Source: Sipunculus nudus (Eukaryota; Annelida; Sipuncula; Golfingiida; Sipunculidae). From it: 64,000 nt of DNA. Position 1 is the stretch's first letter. The number at the start of each line of letters is the position of its first letter. The notes under the pieces are model-generated. The model saw nothing but the letters and a program-made list of their open reading frames with translations, had not been told where the DNA came from and searched no databases. Location of the stretch: NCBI GenBank assembly GCA_026874595.1, contig CM049307.1, forward strand, positions 829,579 to 893,578, in the 5' to 3' direction. Both the position numbers and the translations under genes were made by a program. Positions 49,314 through 60,800 of this stretch are shown piece by piece.

Positions 49314-49648
49314 TGTAACGGTCATGATAGTTGGATGTGTTTTCATGCATAACACATGTGGTTCTATTCTTTACGGTAACTCCGTGAGGCTTATTTACCT
49401 CCCGGCACTAGAGAACTGTTTCCCATTTGATTCATGGCGGTTTGCTGTGTTGTTTTCAATGTTATCATTTCGTCATGGAATTCGTCGTGTTTAAAGCCCC
49501 AAGCCGACGTGGCGCACATGTTATCACGTAGCTGAGGTCATTCAAACAGCTGATGTAGTCGATGTAAAAGCTGATGTATCGGAAGAATGATTAAAGCTTC
49601 AGTGGAAACATCTGCATATTTATTGTTTATTGTTGCAAAGGGGTTACA
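49314..49648 (+). mobile_element. BEL/Pao LTR (5' LTR of the full element, 3' LTR of the truncated one)
   Basis: 335 bp, TGTAACGG ... GGGGTTACA, with short inverted ends TGTAAC/GTTACA. Same length as the LTR at 55803-56137, with about 11 differences by eye. Followed by GTGTTAACATTATCGCTGGT; a primer-binding site may lie in the next ~30 bp but is not assigned to a tRNA. Confidence 0.85.
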
Positions 49649-49926
49649 GTGTTAACATTATCGCTGGTGCAAGTGACATTATATTCGTGAATGAGCACCT
49701 AAGTTGACGGACTGATAATTGAAGTCTAATTACTCGTCTTAATTAGCATGAACAGTCAGTTCATGTATACAACCTTGGCATAGACACTTGTTAGTGACTT
49801 ATATACATTGATGTGGGAGAAGGCCACCAGATGTCGCTCATCAGATGTTGTTTTAGTCAATATTTGAGCTTATATCTTGTGCAATGCATTATCATCTTCA
49901 GTGTTAGCCATATTTATGGACTGAAC
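49649..49926 (+). other. BEL/Pao 5' untranslated leader
   Basis: About 280 bp between the LTR and the first gag ATG. Upstream ATGs are present; nothing else recognised. Confidence 0.5.
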
Positions 49927-51590
49927 ATGTCAGCTCGAGGTACTGATATGGATAAAGAGATACAGTTGTCACAGTCACAAACTGTCTCGAATCCTGAAAC
50001 TGATGTTCGTCGAGGTTCACGTGACAGAAAGTTAACAAAAAAAGCGAAACAGAATCTTGAAGATGAGATTTCAGGCATGACGACTTAGTTGAATAATGCA
50101 TACGATAGGTGGCGGCAGTGTGCTTCAAAGATTGGCAAAACTTTGTTAACTCTACGATCATTGCATGAACTTAATGAACTTAGTTCAGATTTGAATAAAC
50201 GCTCTGAAGATGTTGTGAACATCTACAACAGTGTCAAGAAACTTTGTACTCCGTCGAAAGACCTTGTAGCAAAGGTTGATAATTGTGTTGCCATTACAAA
50301 TGATCTAAAGGAGAGGCTTCTTGTATTAAGGTTAGAACAGCCAGAAGATTTTGATGTTGACAGAGAAAAGGCCCTTACAAGAGACATGAAAGGGGCACAT
50401 CCTTCTGTGTTTAGTGAAAGTTCTATCGCATCATATGCCAAATCTACAAGGTCCGGTGAGTCGCTGAACTCCTTGAAAGCGAAGGCCGATGCAGAATTGG
50501 CCGAGAAATTAGAAAGAGATAGAGCCTTAAAAGAAGAGCAGACACAGAAAACAAAGTTGCTTGACATGCAGTTGAAAATGGAAAAGGAGCGGATGAAACT
50601 AGAAATGCTTCAAGCAAGCACAGAGGTAAAGGCAGCCAAAGAAAAGTCAAAGGTTTATGAAGAAGTGACTTCTGTGTATGAGACTGAATCACTTGTCTTA
50701 GGCCCTCAGCAGGGTCCTAGTGCATTGAATCCTTTGGCGGCAAGTTTTGAACCAAAGTCTGCTGGGAACGATGTTGCTGTCCTCGCAAAATTACTAAACG
50801 AATCTATTGTGGCGAATAGACTACCACCGCCAAAACCATCAGTGTTCACAGGAGACCCTCTGAAGTATACTGAGTGGAAACTGACATTTTCAACCTTGGT
50901 AGAAGGCAAAGGCCTTAGTTCCAGTGAACTGTTGTATTATATAAAGGAACATTTGGCTGGCCAAGCAAAGCGAGCGGTGGAAGGCTATTTCTACAGAGAT
51001 ACTGAAAGCACGTACCAGGATGCGTGGCGAGTGCTTGACGAAAGATACGGGGATCCATTCTTTGTGAAACAGGCATTCCGTGATAAAATAGCAAGATGGC
51101 CTAAGATAGTACCTAAAGATGTTTATCAATTGAGGGACTTCTGTGATTTTCTCATGTCAACTGCAAGTGCAATTCCCAGTGTACGAGGCCTGGAGATTCT
51201 AAATGATTGTGAAGAAAACCGTAAAATTCTTGAGAAATTACCGGAATGGGTTGTCAGAAAATGGAATCGAGTTGTTGTTGATGAACTGAAAGATACAGCA
51301 TTGTATCCCAGCTTCCAGTCCTTTGTGGACTTTCTGACAGGTGAAACACGTGTTGCATGTAACCCAATATGTTAGCCCTTTCTTATGAAGTCAGAAAATA
51401 AGGACAGGTTTCCGTCACGGAAACATGCAGTAGCGGGTAACACGGTAGTGGAAGGTTCCGGAACTAAAGGTAGTTCACAATCATCGCAAGCTAGACGTTT
51501 TATACAACCACCACCTGGTCATCAGCAGTTCCGTAAGGAGTCACCAGCACAAAGCCAGCAAAGTTCATATGGCAGCCTAGTTCTGAGCTA
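49927..51590 (+). pseudogene. BEL/Pao gag region (with DUF1759-type domain)
   Basis: The ATG at 49927 opens MSARGTDMDKEIQLS, with a basic RGSRDRKLTKK motif usual at the start of these proteins. In-frame TAG stops occur at 50086-50088 and 51373-51375. The middle is a long charged coiled-coil-like stretch (about 50450-50680), then the FTGDPLKYTEWKLTF / WRVLDERYGDP region typical of the DUF1759 part of BEL/Pao polyproteins (about 50845-51300). The frame ends at 51589-51591. Two in-frame nonsense codons make this copy non-functional. Confidence 0.85.
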
Positions 51591-52303
51591 GTGAAACCTA
51601 AAGATCCATACAGATTCTGCCAAGACTGTTATCACACAATCGCAGCCTGCCATAGGTTTGCCGAGAAGGACATGTCAGTGAAAAGAGAATTTGTATTCAC
51701 AAATCGTTTGTGTTTTGGATGCCTAAAACGAGGCTATTTCTCTAGTGATTGTCGTCGACGCCTCACATGTAAAACTTGCAAAAGGCGTCACCCTACCTGT
51801 CTCCATGAAGATAAGCAGAGTGAATCTAAAGAGATAAGTGAGATCAAACCTGATTACACTCAACCTGTAACAGAAGCTTCCTCACACCATATCAGAAGTC
51901 ACCTGATTACGTCAAGCATAGTTGATGTATGGCTATCAAGTGTTCAAAACCCAAACAAAGAATATCTTACCTATGCTTTACTAGACACCCAAAGTGACAC
52001 TTTCTTCGTTTTAACAGACCTAGTAAAGGAGTGGTGTAAGACTGCTCGTGACGTAAAATTAAAAATAAGTACTCTCACTTCTTCTGGCACACCAACGGAT
52101 TGCAAGCAGTTCACCGGATTGCAATATCCTTACCTGTAGTTTATTCGCGGGATTTTATACCAGTCGAGAGATCCAAATACCTACCTATGAGACTGCTCTG
52201 CAGTGGCCTCATTTAGAACATATTGCCAGCGAAATACCGCCATTGCAGACTTGTGATGTTGGACTTCTTATAGGGTATGATTGTCCGCTCGCATTAACAC
52301 CGC
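51591..52303 (+). pseudogene. BEL/Pao zinc-knuckle and aspartic protease region
   Basis: After a frame change, CFGCLKRGYFSSDC forms a CCHC-like knuckle in which the usual His is Tyr. CKTCKRRHPTC follows. The protease catalytic motif ALLDTQSDTFF (D-T-x-S-D variant normal for this superfamily) is at about 51980-52010. The frame stops at 52139, and further frame changes precede the reverse transcriptase region. The knuckle substitution and breaks suggest a decayed copy. Confidence 0.82.
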
Positions 52304-53566
52304 GTGAAGTTATGTGGCAATGAATCTGAACAGTTCGCACAACGAACAGACCTGGGTTGGAGTGTAATTGGCCTGTCAAATCCATGCCTTGATCGAAATT
52401 CTGGTCTAAACTTCAGAACTTCTGTGAGAGAGGTTCCTGTAGTATCTCCACGTGATGTGATCAAAGCACTCGAGCACGACTTTTCGGAAGACACATATAG
52501 CGCAGATAAAAGAGTCTCTCAGCAAGACATTTTATTTGTCCAATTGATGACCAAATACACCAAGCAAGACGATAATGGGCACATCAAAATGCCCCTGCCC
52601 TTAAAGTCGGAGACTTTGATGATGCCAAACAACAAAAGTCTAGCTTTAGTTCGGCTGGAACATCTAAAGCGTAAACTTAAAGGAGATTCAAGATATGCTG
52701 CAGACTACAAAGCCTTTATGGCAGACATTATTGGAAAGGGTGAGGCAGAGAAAGTGTCCTATGAAGGCCCACCAGGTCATACAAACTATGTTCCTCACCA
52801 TGGTGTTTATCACCCTCGCAAGCCTGATAAGATTAGAGTGGTGTTCGATTGTTCTGCCAAATACAAGGGGACATCCCTTAATGATTGTTTGTGTAAAGGA
52901 CCAGAGTTGAACAATAACTTGCTTGGTGTCTTGTGCAGATTCAGGAAACATCCTATAGCCCTTATTGGAGATATCAAAAGGATGTTCCACCAATTTAGAG
53001 TTCGACCTGAACATCGTGACCTGCTGCGGTTCTTATGGTGGGAGGATGGGGACCTTTCCAAGGACCCTCAAGAGTATCATATGATGGTTCATCTGTTCAG
53101 TGCAGCATCAAGCCCAGCTTGCGCAATATACGGGCTAAAGTTCATAGCCAAGAGGTACGAGAAAGAGTATCCAAAGGCTGCAAAGTTTCTTCAGTGTGAT
53201 TTCTACGTTGACGAAGGGTTGACAAGTGTGTCAACAGTTGAAGAAGGTGTGCAATTGGTCTGCGAAGCCCAAAGGATTTGTGAAAGAGGTGGGCTGCGTT
53301 TGGATAAGTTTGTATCAAACTCCCAGGAACTCATATCGAGCATTGAACCCTCAGAAAGGGCAACGGTCAAGAGTTTAAACTTTGATGATACGCCAATAGA
53401 AAGAGCTCTCGGTTTAGAGTGGTGTTTGAACTCAGATACTTTTACTTTCTCAGATTTGCTGCAAGATAATGTTCCTACCAGAAAAGGAATATTGTCAGTG
53501 GTAGGATCCCTTTATGATCCTCTTGGTTTCGTTGCTCCATTCACTCTTTCAGGGAAAAGAGTGTAA
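52304..53566 (+). pseudogene. BEL/Pao reverse transcriptase region
   Basis: A 420-codon open stretch contains TDLGWSVIG, HGVYHPRKPDKIRVVFDCSA, IGDIKRMFHQ, FSAASSPACAIYGLK and the catalytic FYVDEGLTS. The expected second Asp of the YVDD box is Glu here. It ends with GILSVVGSLYDPLGFVAPF, a marker of the Pao/A17 family, and then a TAA at 53564. Domain order and motifs are diagnostic of BEL/Pao. The altered active site and flanking stops argue against activity. Confidence 0.9.
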
Positions 53567-54422
53567 CAGGAAATGTGCAGGAGAGGAGTTAATTGGGATG
53601 AGTCATTGCCTAGTGACCTACAACCTCAGTGGGAACTTTGGAAATCGGGCTACAGAACCTACGTAGTGTGCAGATTCCAAGATGGTTTTCCACTAGCCCA
53701 GTGGAAGAGGTATTAGCAGTAGAGTTGCATCACTTCTCAGATGCCAGTGTTGTTGGATATGGGACATGTTCGTATCTCAGAAACGTTACCAAGCAGGGTG
53801 TAACTTTTTCACTAGTTTTTGGCAAGGCGCGTGTTGCTCCTACTAGAGTCGTTACGATCCCTAGATTGGAACTGACAGCTGCTACTGTAGCAGCAAAGAT
53901 AAGCGTGATGCTGAAGGAAGAACTTCAATACGCAAATCTTGTGGAGCATTTCTGGACAGACTCAAAGGTAGTCTTGAGTTCTATTCAAAATGACAGCCGG
54001 AAATTCCACACCTTTGTTGCTAATAGAGTAGAGGCCTTACGATCACGGTCAGAAGTAACACAGTGGCACTTTGTTCCGTCAGAGTTTAATCCAGCAGACA
54101 TCGCATCCCGAGGTCGAATGATCCCTGAACTTATTGAATCTTGCTGGTACAGTGGACCTTCGTTTTTGCGTGAGCCAGAGTTAAGGTTTTTTGAGGAACC
54201 TAGAGTGGAATTAGATTTAGGAGACCCAGAGGTTAAAGTGCGCACATGTTTCGCGGGCAAGGTTGAACCAAGAAGCTCACTTTTATCCAAGGTTGAAAGG
54301 TTCTCGAGTTGGAAGCTTGCGCTTAAGGTCTTTGGACGGTTAATTTGTAGAGCTTCAGGTGCCAAGGATTCCTGTATTAGTACTGTGGAGGAAAGACTAA
54401 AGGCGCAGAATTTAATTATCTA
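53567..54422 (+). pseudogene. BEL/Pao RNase H region
   Basis: Motifs in order: HHFSDASVVGYG (first Asp), IPRLELTAA (Glu), FWTDSKVVLSS (Asp), FNPADIASRG (last Asp). All four acidic positions are present. The frame is separated from the RT by the stop at 53564 and ends at a TAA at 54421-54423, where the truncated copy has AAA, so this nonsense change is private to the full element. Confidence 0.88.
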
Positions 54423-54423
54423 A

Positions 54424-55641
54424 CTACTCCAGGCAGAAGAATTCAGAGAAGAACTATCATTGCTGAAACATTCGAACATTCCTAGAGGGCATCGTTTGTA
54501 TAACCTATACCCTATCATGGCTAACGGTGTGATGAGAGTTGGTGGGAGACTTAGAAAGGCCAGCTCTGCTTTTGAGGTAAACCACCCTGTGATACTTCCA
54601 AAGAATGCCCATGTAACAAACCTGATCACTGCGCACTATCACGAACAGATGAAACACAGTGGAAGAGGCTTTACGCTGAATGCACTGAGATCCAATGGAT
54701 TTTGGGTGCTAGGTGGTACAAGGACAATCACAAGTTTTATCTTCAGGTGTGTAGACTGTCGTAGGAAATGTCGTCCTTTGGATGTACAACGCATGGCAGA
54801 TCTTCCTAGTGAAAGAATTGAAGCAACAGCTCCATTTACCCACACTGGAATGGATTGTTTTGGTCCAGTTTTGGTCAAAGAAGGAAGAAAGGAACACAAG
54901 CGTTACGGTTTGATATTTACATTAGGTGTTCCAGAGCTATTCATTTAGAGGTGCTTGATGACATGTCCACGGACTGTTTTATAAACAGCTTAAGATGCTT
55001 CATAGCCTTGAGAGGTCCCGTGTCCACACTTCATTCAGATCAGGGCTCAAACTTCATAGGGGCAGCAAATGAACTGAGAGAAGCTTTGAAAGAGCTCAAC
55101 ATTTCAAGAATCCAAGATTATATGGCGGGTGAGCAGTGTGCATTTCATTTCAATCCACCCCATGCTAGCCACTTTGGTGGCATATGGGAACGCCAAATAC
55201 GGACGGTTAGGAGTATTTTAACGACTCTATTGAACGAAGCCTCTTGCCGTCTAGACACTTCGTCGCTTCGTACAATATTGTATGAGGTCGTGTCAATCGT
55301 CAATATTAGGCCACTCACGACAAATACACTGGATGATCCGTTGTCACTCGAGCCTTTGATGGTGGAAGGAGTACTTACATAACATTCAGCTCCGCTCCAA
55401 GTGGCATAAGGGACAACGGAATTTAAAGGTTGGCGACATTGTCCTTCTAAAGGAAGAAGAATTCCCTAGAAACAAATGGCCACTTGCAAAAATTACAGAA
55501 ACCATGCCCAGTGATGACGGTTTCGTTAGGAAGGTCAAGGTAATGCTACCATCCAAGTTAGACAAGGCGGGAAAACGTGTAGGTCAGCCAACAGTTTACG
55601 AACGACCAGTGCAGAAATTGGTGCTTTTGCTAGAGGACTAA
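54424..55641 (+). pseudogene. BEL/Pao integrase and C-terminal region
   Basis: The zinc-binding region has HYHEQMKHSGRGF and CVDCRRKC. The catalytic core shows TGMDCFGPV, then after a frame change LHSDQGSNFIGA and GIWERQIRTVRSIL. The tail has SKWHKGQRNLKVGDIVLL, ending at TAA 55639-55641. Frame breaks are near 54922 and 55375. The second looks like an internal deletion between core and tail. Both are shared with the truncated upstream copy. Confidence 0.88.
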
Positions 55642-55802
55642 TTGTGTCTTAGAATTCCTAACAGTGAACTTTGTATGTTTTGCAGCTACTTGCGGGAATT
55701 AATGTTCTCGATATCATTTTATATTAGATTTCTCTTATGTAAATTTAGATTGAATCACATAGTGGTAGGTGGTTGATGTACACCATATGTGATTGGTGGG
55801 AG

Positions 55803-56137
55803 TGTAACGGTCACGATAGTTGGATGTGTTTTAATGCATAACGCATGTGGTTCTATTCTTTACGGTAACTCAGTGAGGCTTATTTACCTCCCGGCACTAG
55901 AGAACTGTTTCCCGTTTGATTCATGGCGGTTTGCTGTGTTGTTTTCGATGTTATCATTTCGTTATGGAATTCGTCGTGTTTAAAGCCCAAAGCCGACGTG
56001 GCACACATGTTATCACGTAGCTGAGGTCATTCAAACAGCTGATGTAGTCGATGTAAAAGCTGATGTATCGGAAGAATGATTAAAGCTTCAGTGGAGACAT
56101 CTGCATATTTATTGTTTATTGTTGCAAAGGGGTTATA
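55803..56137 (+). mobile_element. BEL/Pao 3' LTR
   Basis: 335 bp, starting TGTAACGGTCACGATAG. The end reads GGGGTTATA instead of GGGGTTACA and runs straight into the satellite at AACGGTCACACTG. A 161-bp untranslated tail separates it from the pol stop. Confidence 0.85.
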
Positions 56138-59100
56138 ACGGTCACACTGACTGCCTGATGGTAAACCATCCTATAATCAAGTCTGACACATACCGTATTC
56201 AATGTAATGAATGACCCCTGATGGTAAATGACCCCATGCATGTCACTGCACTGCACGGTCACACTGACTGCCTGATGGTAAACCATCCTATAATCAAGTC
56301 TGACACATACTGTATTCAATGTAATGAATGACCCCTGATGGTAAATGACCCCATGAATGTGGCTACACTGAATGGTCACACTGACTGCCTGATGGTAAAC
56401 CATCCTATAATCAAGTCTGACACATACCGTATTAAATGTAATGAATGACCCCTGATGGTAAATGACCCCATGCATGTCACTGCACTGCACGGTCACACTG
56501 ACTGCCTGATGGTAAACCATCCTATAATCAAGTCTGACACATACTGTATTCAATGTAATGAATGACCCCTGATGGTAAATGACCCCATGAATGTGGCTGC
56601 ACTGAACTGTCACACTGACTGCCTGATGGTAAACCATCCTATAATCAAGTCTGACACATAACGTATTCAATGTAATGAATGACCCCTGATGGTAAATGAC
56701 CCTATGCATGTTGCTGCACTAAATGGTCACACTGACTGCCTGATGGTAAACCATCCTATAATTAAGTCTGACACATACCGTATTCAATGTAATGAATGAC
56801 CCCTGATGGTAAATGACCCCATGCATGTTGCTGCACTGAACGGTCACACTGACTGCCTGATTGTAAACCATCCTATAATCAAGTCTGACACATACCCTAT
56901 TCAATGTAATGAATGACCCCTGATGGTAAATGACCCCATGCATGTTGCTGCACTAAACGGTCACACTGACTGCCTGATGGTAAACCATCCTATAATCAAG
57001 TCTGACACATAACGTATTCAATGTAATGAATGACCCCTGATGGTTAATGACCCCATGCATGTCGCTGCACTGAACGGTCACACTGACTGCCTGATGGTAA
57101 ACCATCCTATAATCAAGTCTGACACATACCGTATTCAATGTAATGAATGACCCCTGATGGTAAATGACCCCATGCATGTTGCTGCACTGAACGGTCACAC
57201 TGACTGCCTGATGGTAAACCATCCTATAATCAAGTCTGACACATACTGTATTCAATGTAATGAATGACCCCTGATGGTAAATGACCCCATGCATGTTGCT
57301 GCACTGAACGGTCACACTGACTGCCTGAGGGTAAACCATCCTATAATCAAGGCTGACACATACCATATTCAATGTAATGAATGACCCCTGATGGTAAATG
57401 ACCCCATGCATGTTGCTGCACTGAACGGTCACACTGACTGCCTGATGGTAAACCATCCTATAATCAAGTCTGACACATACCGTATTCAATGTAATAAATG
57501 ACCCCTGATGGTAAATGACCCCATGCATGTCGCTGCACTGAACGGTCACACTGACTGCCTGATGGTAAACCATCTTATAATCAAGTCTGACACATACTGT
57601 ATTCAATGTAATGAATGACCCCTGATGGTAAATGACCCCATGCATGTCGCTGCACTGAATGGTCACACTGACTGCCTGATGGTAAACCATCCTATAATCA
57701 AGTCTGACACATACCCTATTCAATGTAATGAATGACCCCTGATGGTAAATGACCCCATGCATGTCGCTGCACTAAACGGTCACACTGACTGCCTGATGGT
57801 AAACCATCCTATAATCATGTCTGACACATACTGTATTCAATCTAATGAATGACCCCTGATGGTAAATGACCCCATGCATGTTGCTGCACTGAACGGTCAC
57901 ACTGACTGCCTGATGGTAAACCATCCTATAATCAAGTCTGACACGTACCGTATTCAATGTAATGAATGACCCCTGATGGTAAATGACCCCATGCATGTTG
58001 CTGCACTGAATGGTCACACTGACTGCCTGATGGTAAACCATCGTATAATCAAGTCTGACACATACTGTATTCAATGTAATGAATGACCCCTGATGGTAAA
58101 TGACCCTATGCATGTTGCTGCACTAAATGGTCACACTGACTGCCTGATGGTAAACCATCCTATAATCAAGTCTGACACATACCGTATTCAATGTAATGAA
58201 TGACCCCTGATGGTAAATGACCCTATGCATGTTGCTGCACTAAATGGTCACACTGACTGCCTGATGGTAAACCATCCTATAATCAAGTCTGACACATACC
58301 GTATTCAATGTAATGAATGACCCCTGATGGTAAATGACCCCATGCATGTTGCTGCACTGAACGGTCACACTGACTGCCTGATTGTAAACCATCCTATAAT
58401 CAAGTCTGACACATACCCTATTCAATGTAATGAATGACCCCTGATGGTAAATGACCCCATGCATGTTGCTGCACTAAACGGTCACACTGACTGCCTGATG
58501 GTAAACCATCCTATAATCAAGTCTGACACATAACGTATTCAATGTAATGAATGACCCCTGATGGTTAATGACCCCATGCATGTCGCTGCACTGAACGGTC
58601 ACACTGACTGCCTGATGGTAAACCATCCTATAATCAAGTCTGACACATACCGTATTCAATGTAATGAATGACCCCTGATGGTAAATGACCCCATGCATGT
58701 TGCTGCACTGAACGGTCACACTGACTGCCTGATGGTAAACCATCCTATAATCAAGTCTGACACATACTGTATTCAATGTAATGAATGACCCCTGATGGTA
58801 AATGACCCCATGCATGTTGCTGCACTGAACGGTCACACTGACTGCCTGAGGGTAAACCATCCTATAATCAAGGCTGACACATACCATATTCAATGTAATG
58901 AATGACCCCTGATGGTAAATGACCCCATGCATGTTGCTGCACTGAACGGTCACACTGACTGCCTGATGGTAAACCATCCTATAATCAAGTCTGACACATA
59001 CCGTATTCAATGTAATAAATGACCCCTGATGGTAAATGACCCCATGCATGTCGCTGCACTGAACGGTCACACTGACTGCCTGATGGTAAACCATCTTATA

Positions 59101-60287
59101 ATCAAGTCTGACACATACTGTATTCAATGTAATGAATGACCCCTGATGGTAAATGACCCCATGCATGTCGCTGCACTGAATGGTCACACTGACTGCCTGA
59201 TGGTAAACCATCCTATAATCAAGTCTGACACATACCCTATTCAATGTAATGAATGACCCCTGATGGTAAATGACCCCATGCATGTCGCTGCACTAAACGG
59301 TCACACTGACTGCCTGATGGTAAACCATCCTATAATCATGTCTGACACATACTGTATTCAATCTAATGAATGACCCCTGATGGTAAATGACCCCATGCAT
59401 GTTGCTGCACTGAACGGTCACACTGACTGCCTGATGGTAAACCATCCTATAATCAAGTCTGACACGTACCGTATTCAATGTAATGAATGACCCCTGATGG
59501 TAAATGACCCCATGCATGTTGCTGCACTGAATGGTCACACTGACTGCCTGATGGTAAACCATCGTATAATCAAGTCTGACACATACTGTATTCAATGTAA
59601 TGAATGACCCCTGATGGTAAATGACCCTATGCATGTTGCTGCACTAAATGGTCACACTGACTGCCTGATGGTAAACCATCCTATAATCAAGTCTGACACA
59701 TACCGTATTCAATGTAATGAATGACCCCTGATGGTAAATGACCCCATGCATGTTGCTGCACTGAACGGTCACACTGACTGCCTGATTGTAAACCATCCTA
59801 TAATCAAGTCTGACACATACCCTATTCAATGTAATGAATGACCCCTGATGGTAAATGACCCCATGCATGTTGCTGCACTAAACGGTCACACTGACTGCCT
59901 GATGGTAAACCATCCTATAATCAAGTCTGACACATAACGTATTCAATGTAATGAATGACCCCTGATGGTTAATGACCCCATGCATGTCGCTGCACTGAAC
60001 GGTCACACTGACTGCCTGATGGTAAACCATCCTATAATCAAGTCTGACACATACCGTATTCAATGTAATGAATGACCCCTGATGGTAAATGACCCCATGC
60101 ATGTTGCTGCACTGAACGGTCACACTGACTGCCTGATGGTAAACCATCCTATAATCAAGTCTGACACATACCGTATTCAATGTAATGAATGACCCCTGAT
60201 GGTAAATGACCCCATGCATGTTGCTGCACTGAACGGTCACACTGACTGCCTGATGGTAAACCATCCTATAATCAAGTCTGACACATA
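56136..60287 (+). repeat. 117-bp splice-donor satellite, right block (about 35 units)
   Basis: Same unit as the left block. A 1521-bp segment (13 units) from about 56719 repeats from 58240 with the same pattern of rare variants. A third, 12-unit-offset copy starts near 59644. The minus strand stays open for up to 269 codons only because 117 is divisible by three; this is not a gene. Confidence 0.95.
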
Positions 60288-60800
60288 TTATAAGACAGAA
60301 TAACAAAATTAATGTGGGCATTCTCTGTCTTTGAAGACAGTTTCCTATTGTATGCCTCAGTTTGATTAGTCATAGTGCTGATACAAACTTATGATGCTAG
60401 TAATTATATGTTTCTTTAAACTGACTAACCTAGGTCTCATAATTTTTCATTATGAACAGATTTCCCTTTTCTTTGTAAAGTCAACAGAAGAATTAAATAG
60501 AGGGCCATCTTATGTTTGAGATTTGGAAATTAGTTCCCCATATCATTGGCAGGAGGTCCGGCATTACCCTGTAAAATATTAATACTTAACATTTTTTATA
60601 TAAAGATATGTATTATTCAAAGATGTACAAGGATTGAGAATAAGAGTGAGATGAAGTAGTTAATCTGAACACTGACAAGATTTAGAAGATTGTATATATG
60701 TACATCTTTTTACCCCCTCCCCTTAACTGTACAAATTGTAGCAGATGCTGTACAGAAAAAAATTAATACATAAACAGTATATTCATACATTTTACCTTCT
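60288..60800. other. Intron segment, nothing recognised
   Basis: AT-rich non-repeated sequence between two tandem arrays. Confidence 0.5.

Noticed and set aside
56116-60321. Long minus-strand open frames (up to 269 codons, MHGVIYHQGSFITLN repeats)
   Set aside because: They exist only because the 117-bp satellite is divisible by three. No start context, splice signals or known domain; identical blocks recur with the satellite.
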